A stretch of 64,000 nt of DNA from Chitinophaga lutea (GTDB lineage Bacteria; Bacteroidota; Bacteroidia; Chitinophagales; Chitinophagaceae): the NCBI RefSeq assembly GCF_003813775.1, contig NZ_RPDH01000002.1, forward strand, positions 1,302,001 to 1,366,000, given 5' to 3'. Within the stretch, counting starts at the first letter, position 1, and every line of letters begins with the position of its first letter. Positions 24,262 through 33,291 of the stretch are shown here, piece after piece. The notes under the pieces are model-generated. The model was not told where the DNA came from, searched no databases, and saw only the letters and a program-made list of their open reading frames with translations. The translations under genes were made by a program, and so were the position numbers.

Positions 24262-27200
24262 CTATTTGCTCACTACAAACAATTTGGACACCGCTTTCCC
24301 TTCGATCATCATCGACAGCACATACGTACCGTTCTGCAAAGCATTCGTATTGACGAGCACTTTGTTGGCACCGGTTACTACATCGATTTTACGCAGCAGC
24401 TGCAATTTGCCGGACACATCGAATATCTTCAGTTCCGTAACACCCTCACGGCCGGCGGTAAACTCAACGGTGAGGTCTTTTGCCACCGGGTTCGGGTACA
24501 ACACAAATCTTCCTTTCGGATTTTTCTGCGCTGCGTGGTCCCTGGCAACGGCAGCCTGTGCAGGCGTGGTGATTTCTCCTTCGGAGAGGTTGATCTCGGC
24601 TACAGACGACCAGTCCGCGTTATTGATCACGCTCAGGGAGTGCAGCTTCACATAACGGCCAATCCTTGGCGTAAAGTTCACGATACGGGCGGTAGCTCCG
24701 TTTGCCGGCCAGCTGTCGTGGGCCACGAGCGTCCACAACACACTGTCCTGGCTGATATAAATCTCATATTCTTCGATCTTTCCGCCGGCGCTGCCCATAT
24801 CCTGCCGTGGCAGGTAACTCAGGCTGCCGATGGTGGCGCAGGTCCCCAGGTCGATCACCAGGTCGTGCGGGTGGGTGGCGCCACCGGAAACGCTCGACAG
24901 CCAATAGGTGGAAATACTGTCATCAATGGCATGGATGGCACGGCCGTTATGGGCGCCGGCATTCACCGTTTCTTCAGACGAAGCCGCAATGCGCCAGGTG
25001 CTCTTTGCCGGGATGGCGCCGCCTGTACAGGGCACGAAGGAATTACCCTCCGTAGCGATGATGAACTGCCCGAAGCGGTTCATACCGCAGCTGCTACCGA
25101 AGGTCACGGAACCGCTGGTACCGGGGTTCGTACTGTCAGCCGCACAGATGAACGAATTCCATGTGGTATCAAAGGCGTTTTCCGGGCGTTTGAATAATTT
25201 GAGCACGGAAGGGTTTGCCGCATCTCCAACCGTTACCGCCAGCCTGCCGAAAGTGATATGATCAAGCGGTGCAATGGAATCGTTGACCCCGTAGTTCCTG
25301 ATGATCCAGTAATCAGGGCTCAACCTGCCGGCAGTGGCGGGCAGCCCATTCGGCTGGCCGTACAAACGGTGCACCACCACTTCCCCGTTCGGCACACGCG
25401 TAGCGTTCACATGCAGTCCTACCGCGGGTACGTCGAAATTGTACTGGCCGCCGGCTGCAATGGTGAGGCGTTCACTCACCCCCGTGCCCACCGGTGCGGT
25501 GGACGTTGTGATGAGGCTGTTGCCAACGATGGCGGGAACACCTGTACCCAGCGCATCATAGAGGGTGCTCGAGGTTGCGTCGTACTGGTTGAACTGGTAA
25601 TAAGCCACCAAACCGGTATCAATACCAGGCCTCCGCACAAAATGCATCTTCTCGCGAATCTCTTCCTGCGTCATCGTATAGTTTACGATCGCCAGCTCAT
25701 CGATGGCGCCTTTAAAGTTACCACCCTGACCGGCATGCAGGTCTTCATTGATCGTTAGCGCCTGCTGCGAAAAGTCGATCGGCGCAAAGTTGCCGTTGGT
25801 TACCCAGGGCGTACCACCGTTGAGGTAGATTTTGATCGTGGTCGGCGAATACGTCACCGCAATGTGATTCCATTGATCCACGGCGAGGTTGATGGAAGAA
25901 GTGATTCCGTAAGACAACGTGCTGTTGCTCACCACGAGGTTGTTATTGGCTGCATACCCTTTGAAGGCGAAGCCTATCCCCAGCCTGCTCGGGCCTTTCA
26001 CGGATACGATCTGCGAGAAGCTCTTTTGCAGGCCTTTCGGTTTCACCCAGGCGGTTACGGTAAAGGTGTTGCTGTTGTAAGCGATTTTCTTCAGCGGTAT
26101 GCGCGAAGTGGCGGTACCGCTGATATCAAGGGCTTTACCGGCGATGGTGTCCGCCTTGCAGATATCTGTCTGGAAGTTGATGAATTGTGTGAGGGTAATC
26201 TCGTCAGACACATTCGCCGCGTTGGTCACCTTCAGCTTCACATCATACCGGCCCGGTGTGGTGTACACTACTTTCGGATTCTCCAGGCTGGAAACCGACG
26301 GAGAGCCGCCGGGGAAATGCCACTCGTAAGTAACCGCACCCGGCGCTACCGCCGCCGCGCTGTAAAACTGCAAGCTGTCGGCCCCGCAAACGGCATTCCA
26401 GCGTTCCGAAGCAATATTCGCTTCAACGCCGGATGTTTCATACAGGTCGTTTTCCCATGCGCCACGGGAACTGCCGAAGCGGATTTTGTTTTTAGCGGGC
26501 ACTAAGTACAATCGGCCCTTGATGTACCCCATCATCGGCAGGGTGCTGCCCACCTGCTCCCATTGCGGCATGGTGTTGTTACGGTACCAGACTTTCGTGC
26601 CGGTTGCGGTGATCGTGATGATGTACACCCCGCCGTTGGTTCCACGTTGGTAAGCAATGTCGCTCACGGCAGCCGCGGGAAGGTTCGGCGTGGTGATGTT
26701 GGTCCAGGTAGTGCCCCCGTCGGCAGAGCGCAGCACTTTCGCCGCATTCTGCGCGTTGCCGTAGGAGGCCCACAGTTCGTCCGGCGTTTTACCGGTTTCG
26801 ATGGCGGTGATGTTCGTCTGGTTGCTGCTGGCGGTCAGGGAGGGCGTTACATTCACCCAGGTCACGCCGCTGTCGGTCGTTTTCATGATCTTTTTCTGGC
26901 TCAGCAGCACGTACATGATTTTCGGGTCGCGGCGGGCGATGCGCAGAGCGTTCACTGTTTCTCCAAAATCTTTGAAAGTGGCGGCAGACGCCATGTTATC
27001 AGACGACTGCACCAGTATTTTATTATTGGACTTTTTAATGCCGAAAATATTAAAAGCAAGATGGGGATGGAATTGCAGGGAGCCCAAATCCACATCCGAC
27101 GCAACGGACGACTCGGTGACGGTGCCGTTTTCATTCAAATATCCCTTGTTCACACCGTATGCCCAGTCGTAATACAACCAACGGTCCTGGTACGGATTCA

Positions 27201-28875
27201 CCGAACATACGCCCGCGTCGGCGCCTTTGATATTGCGCCATCCGCCAGGCCCTTCAAAACTGCGCACGAAGGTCTGGTTATGGTCGAGGCCGGCCAACAC
27301 AATGTCGCTTTTCGGGGATGAAGAAAATCCCCAGATATCCATCGAGTTGATCTCGAAACCTGTGCCCACCATGGTAACACCACCGTTGGTGGAAATGCCC
27401 AGCCCGCCGTCGTTGCCTACCAGTACCACATCGCCCACCGCACTGATGCCGCGGATGTCGGCGTGAAGATAGTTACAGCCCGGGCCGTAAGGTTTTACGA
27501 ACGTTTTACCGCTGTCCGCGGATTTGAGTATATAATCGGGACTGTATTGCCCCTGGTACATCACGTTGCGGTTATTCCAGTCGATATCAAAAGCTTCCAC
27601 GTAGGCTTTAATGGTATCTGCCCCGAGGAAAGCACCGGTAGAAGAAATTTTATAGCGGGGTTTGTTGCTCACGTACTGCTGGAATACAGAAACCATGTCC
27701 GGGCTGGAGGGAATGGTTTTCATGCCCACCATGCTGGTGCTGGTCCAGCCGGTGTTCAGTGTGGTGTTCAGGTTCACCAGCAGCGAGAAGGTGGCGCCTT
27801 TATCGGTCGACTTGTAGATACAGGCCTGGTTGGCGCCGTTCCAGACACCGAGATAAAACTCATCCGGGTTGCTGAAGTTCGCTTCGAGCCCGAAGAAGTT
27901 AAAAAACCGTTCGTTGAGGCCGAAAGGTGTGTTCAGGTTGTACTGTGAGGTACCCCGGCGGTTGGCGCCGCCCAGGCTGTTATCAAACACCACCGTCCAG
28001 GTGTTGCCGCCGTCGGTGGAGCGGTACAATTTCCTGCCGAAGGTGCTGAGCACCACCTGCTGGTCGTCGGAGGCGAGGGTGACGAAATAGGGCCTTTCCG
28101 TCGGGGAGGCATTGCGGTTCAGTTGCGGCAGCAGCGTCCAGTTGATGCCGCCGTCGGTCGACTTCAGCAAGCCCGCTTCGGTGGCAGAATAGACCAGATC
28201 GCTGTTCAGCTTGTGCGCTTCGATTTCACCGTAATAATAATCGCGGTTGGCGTAGGTGTTAGTGCCGTTGGCGAAGCTGCCATCGGTCAGCTGCCAGGTG
28301 CCACCCTGGTCCTTGCTCACCCATAACCCGCCGTAAGAGAATCCTGCGAACAGGTTCTGCGTGTTGTAGGGGTTGACGTACACCCGGTCGCAGAAACCAC
28401 CCGTTACCAGATTGTTATTACCGCATTGCTGGCGGGTCATGTTCGCCGGGCCGATCATTTTCCAGGTGCCGAAGGTACCGTCGGCCGTAGCAGGCATGCC
28501 GGCAACGGCGGTTTTGGCGGCCCTGTTCTTTTTAAGCACGGGATAAGCGCCGCCCATGCCAGCTTTGTCTTTGTAGAGTGCAGCCATCTGCATCCAGGTG
28601 ACGAAACGGTCTTTCAGCTTGCTGTCTTCATTCGCATGTTTGGCGAAATAACTGTTAAATGCGGCTTGTGCTTTCCGGATGTCCGGTTTTCGTTTGAGCA
28701 TCTCTGCAAACCAGGAACTGTGTGCATGCGCGTATTCGTTTTTCTCGTTCTCTCTTTCTTTCTTTTCGTGCTCTTCATGCTCTTCCGATTCGTAGTTTTC
28801 TTTGCGCTCCTGCGCGAACGTGGTGGTGCCCAACAGTGCCAGCACCGTTACAAGGCGGGTAAATTTACTTATCAT
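24262..28875 (-). CDS. Very large secreted BNR-propeller/PKD/LamG/discoidin protein with T9SS tail
   Basis: A 1537-residue protein with a signal peptide (1-21). Next is an unusual Glu/His/Lys-rich stretch (about 23-50, ESEEHEEHEKKERENEKNEY). Sortilin/BNR-type beta-propeller repeats run from about 115 to 840 (repeated SADGGTTWTNI, STDGGNTWTVV, TTDSGVTWVNV). Then come a PKD domain (about 845-925, YEWHFPGGSPSVSSLENP), a LamG/concanavalin-like domain (about 950-1110, FTVTAWVKPKG), an F5/8 discoidin-like domain (about 1325-1455) and a C-terminal type IX sorting domain (last 75 residues, FVLYPNPVAKDLTVEF). It should cross the outer membrane by T9SS and stay on the surface. BNR propellers of this kind occur in GH74 and sialidase-like enzymes, but I see no certain catalytic residues, so binding or hydrolysis of a polysaccharide is open. 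Confidence 0.82.
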   Translation of the reverse strand: MISKFTRLVTVLALLGTTTFAQERKENYESEEHEEHEKKERENEKNEYAHAHSSWFAEMLKRKPDIRKAQAAFNSYFAKHANEDSKLKDRFVTWMQMAALYKDKAGMGGAYPVLKKNRAAKTAVAGMPATADGTFGTWKMIGPANMTRQQCGNNNLVTGGFCDRVYVNPYNTQNLFAGFSYGGLWVSKDQGGTWQLTDGSFANGTNTYANRDYYYGEIEAHKLNSDLVYSATEAGLLKSTDGGINWTLLPQLNRNASPTERPYFVTLASDDQQVVLSTFGRKLYRSTDGGNTWTVVFDNSLGGANRRGTSQYNLNTPFGLNERFFNFFGLEANFSNPDEFYLGVWNGANQACIYKSTDKGATFSLLVNLNTTLNTGWTSTSMVGMKTIPSSPDMVSVFQQYVSNKPRYKISSTGAFLGADTIKAYVEAFDIDWNNRNVMYQGQYSPDYILKSADSGKTFVKPYGPGCNYLHADIRGISAVGDVVLVGNDGGLGISTNGGVTMVGTGFEINSMDIWGFSSSPKSDIVLAGLDHNQTFVRSFEGPGGWRNIKGADAGVCSVNPYQDRWLYYDWAYGVNKGYLNENGTVTESSVASDVDLGSLQFHPHLAFNIFGIKKSNNKILVQSSDNMASAATFKDFGETVNALRIARRDPKIMYVLLSQKKIMKTTDSGVTWVNVTPSLTASSNQTNITAIETGKTPDELWASYGNAQNAAKVLRSADGGTTWTNITTPNLPAAAVSDIAYQRGTNGGVYIITITATGTKVWYRNNTMPQWEQVGSTLPMMGYIKGRLYLVPAKNKIRFGSSRGAWENDLYETSGVEANIASERWNAVCGADSLQFYSAAAVAPGAVTYEWHFPGGSPSVSSLENPKVVYTTPGRYDVKLKVTNAANVSDEITLTQFINFQTDICKADTIAGKALDISGTATSRIPLKKIAYNSNTFTVTAWVKPKGLQKSFSQIVSVKGPSRLGIGFAFKGYAANNNLVVSNSTLSYGITSSINLAVDQWNHIAVTYSPTTIKIYLNGGTPWVTNGNFAPIDFSQQALTINEDLHAGQGGNFKGAIDELAIVNYTMTQEEIREKMHFVRRPGIDTGLVAYYQFNQYDATSSTLYDALGTGVPAIVGNSLITTSTAPVGTGVSERLTIAAGGQYNFDVPAVGLHVNATRVPNGEVVVHRLYGQPNGLPATAGRLSPDYWIIRNYGVNDSIAPLDHITFGRLAVTVGDAANPSVLKLFKRPENAFDTTWNSFICAADSTNPGTSGSVTFGSSCGMNRFGQFIIATEGNSFVPCTGGAIPAKSTWRIAASSEETVNAGAHNGRAIHAIDDSISTYWLSSVSGGATHPHDLVIDLGTCATIGSLSYLPRQDMGSAGGKIEEYEIYISQDSVLWTLVAHDSWPANGATARIVNFTPRIGRYVKLHSLSVINNADWSSVAEINLSEGEITTPAQAAVARDHAAQKNPKGRFVLYPNPVAKDLTVEFTAGREGVTELKIFDVSGKLQLLRKIDVVTGANKVLVNTNALQNGTYVLSMMIEGKAVSKLFVVSK

Positions 28876-29043
28876 ACAAGGGGACTTTAGATTTCGGTTC
28901 TTAAGAGTAGCGGATATGTGATCTCGGATTCTAAACAGTAGTCAACAACGCATCCATGTGGAAGATACAGCGTGGGGTATGAAAGCAGGGAATCCTCCGG
29001 GCGTGAAATGACAATCCCATAACAATTCCGCCTATACGGGCAG

Positions 29044-29114
29044 AACTGTTTGTTGTACGATTTTCAAGGTCAACCGGCCTGACAATGCAGACAAAAACGG
29101 GTTAACAAACAGTT
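29044..29114. repeat. Widely spaced 11-base inverted repeat
   Basis: AACTGTTTGTT (29044-29054) and AACAAACAGTT (29104-29114) are exact inverted copies separated by 49 bases, in the 257-base gap between the GH110 and propeller genes. A G-T pair extends each end. There is no T tract on either side. It may be a long-range RNA stem past the GH110 stop codon or a pair of regulator sites upstream of the propeller gene. Confidence 0.55.
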
Positions 29115-29132
29115 TTTGGGGATTGTTGATTG

Positions 29133-30905
29133 TTATTGATCCACGTTGAGTTTTTCAAATCCATGGAGGGTATTCCCCTTCACCGTCACTCCCCTGCAGC
29201 CCTGCAAAACAATACTGGCCCTCACTGGCCCGGCCGGCATGAATTGCGTCCGTTCGATCCGGTTACCGGTAAATGTGAGCCGATCGGTGCTACGGGCAAA
29301 GAGAACGGGATAATCGTACTGGGCGAAGGTGTTGCCGGTGATGCGGATGTTGCGATGCACGTAATGCCCCGGCACGGCCTTCTTTACCTCCGGCTCTATG
29401 GCGATCGTAAAATTATGCCCTCCCCTATTGTAACCGCATTCCCGGAATTCGTTGCCCCGGATGGTCACGTCCTGCACCGGCCCGGATTCGTACCAGCCGG
29501 AAGCGTCATTGGCGATGAGGATGGCATGCATCCCTGTTCTGTAAAAGACGTTGTTTTCTATCAGTACTTTCCGGCGGGTGGTCACCAGCAGCCCGCGGGT
29601 GTTGGTGCCCTCAAACCGGCAATTGCGAACGGTGAGCGAAGGTGTCCAGGTCACATTCTCCACGGCATCGCCGGGTTTGATACCCGCAGGAAGGGGCGAT
29701 TCAAATGTGAGCTCCATTTCCCGCTCTGATACCAGCCGGGCCGATTTTATGACGGGGAATGCGTATATCCGAAGGGAAGCCGCATCCAGCAGAGCAGTGC
29801 TATCACCCGGGAAAAACGCCTCCATTCCGTAAGTTTGCGCATGCATGAAACGCACCCGCAGTTTGCCGGGGGAAACCACCTCCTGCACAATGAGATGGGT
29901 ACCGTGCACATTGACGGGATCGTCGTGCGAGCCGTTAAAGCGGCTATTTTCAATGGTGATCTGGCCACGGCACCCGGAAAAATGCATGCCGTCTGCAAAG
30001 GCCGCAATGCGCCGGCCGCTTTCTTCACGAGGCATCACTACCACACCGTCGTAGTGCAGGTTTTCGGAGAATTGCGCCACAATGCCCAGCCCGTGCATGT
30101 AATGCATCCGTACGTTTTTCAGCCGCACATTGGTGGAGCGGTTGACGAATGCGCCCACATGGTCGCGAATAGGATCCCGGACGCTGATAACATCTCCGGG
30201 TACAAAACGCCGCTTCCGGAAATCGCCGGAGAAACGCACTGTACCAGGCGCCAGCTGCATGGCCCTGCTTTTTTCAAAAGGCTGCCAGTTGTCGTACCAC
30301 AGCGTATTATCAGCAGGCCGTACGCGGATGGCATGAAAGTGGCGCATCCCCCATCCTTCGCCATACCACCGCAATTGCCCGCCGGCGATCTCGTAACGGG
30401 AATCCGGGTTCACACTTACGTTCACGGTGGAGTCGGCAGCTGAAAGGATGGTCATTTCCGACATACTGGGCCGCTCAAAATCCACGTCCAGGTGTTGAAG
30501 CGTCATATTCCGGCAGCGGTCCATGGCCCAGGTGATCATCTTCCCGTGAAACATCAGCAGGGCGCCGTTTCCTTCCACAGTGAGGTTTTCCATCCCTTCG
30601 AACAACAGGCCGACTTTTTTCAGCTTGGACGGGCATTCCGTTTCCGACGAGGTATTGGAAATAAAATATTCCCGCACTGCGGCATGTTCGGGCCAGATGT
30701 CGTACCGACCGGAATCGAGTAGCAGCACGGTTGCTTTTTTCTCCTTGCAAACCGCAATCGCGCGTTGCAGGGCAGGCAGCGCATCTTCGTAACTGCCGGC
30801 TTTCGCGCCGAAATCCGATGCACGCACGGTGTCGCCCGGGGTAACGCCTTGTGCTGACACACCTACTGTTAGCCAGCTCATGATCATTATGCTTATTCTT
30901 TTCAT
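29133..30905 (-). CDS. GH110 alpha-1,3-galactosidase-like beta-helix protein
   Basis: A 590-residue protein with a signal peptide (1-19, ending VSAQ) and right-handed parallel beta-helix repeats throughout. The central block FADGMHFSGC (303-312) and GSHDDPVNVHG (325-335) is the family 110 signature. D305 and D329 lie 24 residues apart, the spacing I recall for the two proposed catalytic acids of characterised GH110 enzymes. The family removes terminal alpha-1,3-galactose, as in blood-group B and related structures or in some algal galactans. The size is typical for the family. It has its own transcription unit after the locus 3 terminator. Natural substrate cannot be told from sequence. Confidence 0.87.
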   Translation of the reverse strand: MKRISIMIMSWLTVGVSAQGVTPGDTVRASDFGAKAGSYEDALPALQRAIAVCKEKKATVLLLDSGRYDIWPEHAAVREYFISNTSSETECPSKLKKVGLLFEGMENLTVEGNGALLMFHGKMITWAMDRCRNMTLQHLDVDFERPSMSEMTILSAADSTVNVSVNPDSRYEIAGGQLRWYGEGWGMRHFHAIRVRPADNTLWYDNWQPFEKSRAMQLAPGTVRFSGDFRKRRFVPGDVISVRDPIRDHVGAFVNRSTNVRLKNVRMHYMHGLGIVAQFSENLHYDGVVVMPREESGRRIAAFADGMHFSGCRGQITIENSRFNGSHDDPVNVHGTHLIVQEVVSPGKLRVRFMHAQTYGMEAFFPGDSTALLDAASLRIYAFPVIKSARLVSEREMELTFESPLPAGIKPGDAVENVTWTPSLTVRNCRFEGTNTRGLLVTTRRKVLIENNVFYRTGMHAILIANDASGWYESGPVQDVTIRGNEFRECGYNRGGHNFTIAIEPEVKKAVPGHYVHRNIRITGNTFAQYDYPVLFARSTDRLTFTGNRIERTQFMPAGPVRASIVLQGCRGVTVKGNTLHGFEKLNVDQ

Positions 30906-31053
30906 CTTTCGTAAAGTTAACGACCAGTATCTCGACAGTTCTCAACAGAATTTGCAATTGCATCTGTTTTTTTTGCAATGCGCGATTCCCGCCTCTTACG
31001 GCACCAACGGCGCGGTCGCTAAAAAAAAGCCATGCAACATATTCAACGCATCT

Positions 31054-31085
31054 AAAAAAAGCAGCCCGCACCGAGCGCGGACTGC
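31054..31085 (-). terminator. Intrinsic terminator closing locus 3
   Basis: GCAGCCCGC pairs with GCGGACTGC (31061-31085, one mismatch), followed on the minus strand by seven T residues (31054-31060). It lies 16 bases after the stop of the small locus 3 lipoprotein. Confidence 0.85.
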
Positions 31086-31100
31086 CTGTAAATAACCGGA

Positions 31101-31544
31101 TTATTTGATGAGCGTCAGCTGGAGCGTCCAGGTGTTTTTGGTAACACCATCGGCAGCCGTCACTTCATAGGAAGCGGGTTTGGAATAATCGCCGGGCGTA
31201 CCGAGTGCCGGTGAACCGTTCACCGGTTTGATGGAAGCGGCGGTAGACACATCGCACATTCCCACGATGTTGGCGGCGGAAACACCGTTGCGGACCGCTG
31301 CGGTAAAATTACCGGCTGCGGCCGGCACCGTGGTGGTGACGGCAATGGTTTTGCCGTTCACCACCGGTGCGGCGGTATTAAAACGTATGACGCGGAAAGT
31401 GCCGTTGTCGTTCCAGCGGTATTCAAAGTCGAACCGTGTAATATTGGCGCCTTTAAATGCCGGCAACTCGTCAAGCCCTTTTTTGAGGCACGACGACAGC
31501 AGGCCCGTTACAGCGACCAATATGATCAGCAAGTATTTTTTCAT
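31101..31544 (-). CDS. Small lipoprotein accessory, locus 3
   Basis: A 147-residue lipoprotein: signal MKKYLLIILVAVTGLLSSC with lipidated Cys19, then a compact beta-rich domain (ITRFDFEYRWNDNGTFRVIRFN, GKTIAVTTTVPAAAGNFT, SYEVTAADGVTKNTWTLQLTLIK). The closing phrase, in which added material is described as extending a known quantity, resembles the DUF5018-like modules found after SusD in Bacteroidota; this assignment is tentative. It is the last gene of the locus 3 operon, 28 bases after susD. Probably a surface glycan-binding accessory. Confidence 0.72.
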   Translation of the reverse strand: MKKYLLIILVAVTGLLSSCLKKGLDELPAFKGANITRFDFEYRWNDNGTFRVIRFNTAAPVVNGKTIAVTTTVPAAAGNFTAAVRNGVSAANIVGMCDVSTAASIKPVNGSPALGTPGDYSKPASYEVTAADGVTKNTWTLQLTLIK

Positions 31545-31572
31545 ATCCTTTGAGTTGAATCAGTTTAATAAA

Positions 31573-33267
31573 TCACCATCCATCGTTATTCGGCGCCAGG
31601 TTAGGATTGGCCTGTATCTGGCCCTGCGGCACCGGGAACAGGAACCTCCTTGCATTGAACTGCCGGTTGGAGTTATTGTTCAGCGTGATGGCGGCAATGG
31701 TAAAGGAACGTCCGTCGGCCGCGATGTCGATGCCGCGGATGGGCTCCGCCAGTTCGGGAATGGTCGCCTGGCCGTTGAATTTCGCCCATCGCAGCAGGCT
31801 CCAGTAACGGTCTTCTTCCAGCACCATGTCTACCCGCCGCTCGTTGCGATAGGCCGTCCACGCTTCTGCCTGGGTCAGCGTTCCCAGCGCAGGCAATCCG
31901 CCATGCGTTTCCCTGGTTTTATTGATAGCGGCCACCGCTTCGGCGGTACGGCTTTTCAGCAGTAGCGCTTCGGCATAGTTCAGGTATACTTCCCCCAGGC
32001 GGATGACGGACTGATGGTGATCCGTCGGGTCGCTGTACCAGAGTTTCTTTACTTCGTACAAACCTTTCCGGTAGTAATAGTTGGATTCAGATACGCCCCA
32101 TTCGCCGCCTACGTTGCTGAGGCGGTTCATATTGCCGAGGGCGCGGGTAAGCACTGCATTGTTGAACAGTTTGGTGGAATCGTACACCACAGTGGCGTAA
32201 AACCGTTTGTCGCGGTTGCGGTAGATGGCTTTGGACACATATCCCCCGTTGGCCAGGAAATCCGTGTAATAAGAGGTCGCGTTCCATTTTTTTGCTTTCC
32301 CGTCGGCTTCGTCCACCACCTCATAAGCATCCACCAGGTTCTGCGAAGGAAACCTTTCCGGCCATCCTTCGAAGCTTTCGGTGAAAGGCGGATGGTTGTA
32401 CCCGGGGTTGAGCTTTTCGTTACCGTGATTGGGGCAAAGTGCCTGCATGGCCGTACTGCTGAAAGACGTATTGATGCCTTTCCGGAAGTACGCAAGAATA
32501 AGCTCTTTGGAAGCCTGCGCTTTGCCGAAATCGTTGAACATGCCTGCATAGTCGGCGTCGAGGGCGTAATTCATCCCCAGCACCGCTTGCGCGTCCGCGA
32601 TCACGATATCGAGGTACGCATCCTTTTTTGCAGGGATGTAGGCCGCACCCTGCAGTGCCACACGGGTGCGCATGGCCAGCGCAGCGCCTTTGGAAGCGCG
32701 GCCGGTGGCTGCCGTGGCCGGCAGGTCGGTAGCCGCTTCGGCCAGATCTTTCAGGATAAAATCATAGGTTTCCGGCATACTCTTGCGGGGCAGGCGAAAA
32801 TCCGCCGTGTTGGCCTCCAGCACCTTGTCTACGATCATCACGCCTCCGAAACGCTGGGCCATGAAGTAATAAACCAAAGCGCGGAGAAATTTCCCTTCGG
32901 CGATCATCACTTTCCGGTCGGCCTCCAGGATCGCCGTGTTGTTGGTGAGTTTTTCGAGAACGAGGTTGCAGTTACGGATGCGTGCATATTGGTTCCATCC
33001 CGCATCGTAATTGTTATCGATGTTATCGAGCGATACATTGTTCGTATAATTATTGCAGTTATTATCCGTCCAGTCGTCGAGTTTCTGGTTGTAATACAGC
33101 TGCAGCACGCGGCCATAGGTATCGAACACATACCCTTCGGCCAGGCTTTTATCCTTCCAGATAGCTTCTTCCGGGAAGCGGTCGAGGTAACCCTTGTCGA
33201 GCAGGTCTTTTTTGCAGGCGGCCGCCAGCACTACTATCGCCGCTCCCATCCATATGATCTTTTTCAT
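31573..33267 (-). CDS. SusD/RagB family surface glycan-binding lipoprotein, locus 3
   Basis: A 564-residue lipoprotein: signal MKKIIWMGAAIVVLAAAC with lipidated Cys18, mature start KKDLLDKGYLDRFPEEAIWKD. TPR-like helices follow (NCNLVLEKL-type region, EGKFLRALVYYFMAQRFGGVMIVDK), then the RagB C-terminal block (IRLGEVYLNYAEALLLKS, ERRVDMVLEEDRYWSLLRW). Standard SusD length. It lies 24 bases after susC and should cap that transporter. Confidence 0.94.
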   Translation of the reverse strand: MKKIIWMGAAIVVLAAACKKDLLDKGYLDRFPEEAIWKDKSLAEGYVFDTYGRVLQLYYNQKLDDWTDNNCNNYTNNVSLDNIDNNYDAGWNQYARIRNCNLVLEKLTNNTAILEADRKVMIAEGKFLRALVYYFMAQRFGGVMIVDKVLEANTADFRLPRKSMPETYDFILKDLAEAATDLPATAATGRASKGAALAMRTRVALQGAAYIPAKKDAYLDIVIADAQAVLGMNYALDADYAGMFNDFGKAQASKELILAYFRKGINTSFSSTAMQALCPNHGNEKLNPGYNHPPFTESFEGWPERFPSQNLVDAYEVVDEADGKAKKWNATSYYTDFLANGGYVSKAIYRNRDKRFYATVVYDSTKLFNNAVLTRALGNMNRLSNVGGEWGVSESNYYYRKGLYEVKKLWYSDPTDHHQSVIRLGEVYLNYAEALLLKSRTAEAVAAINKTRETHGGLPALGTLTQAEAWTAYRNERRVDMVLEEDRYWSLLRWAKFNGQATIPELAEPIRGIDIAADGRSFTIAAITLNNNSNRQFNARRFLFPVPQGQIQANPNLAPNNDGW

Positions 33268-33291
33268 GTAGAATTTTTTGATTGATGAAAA

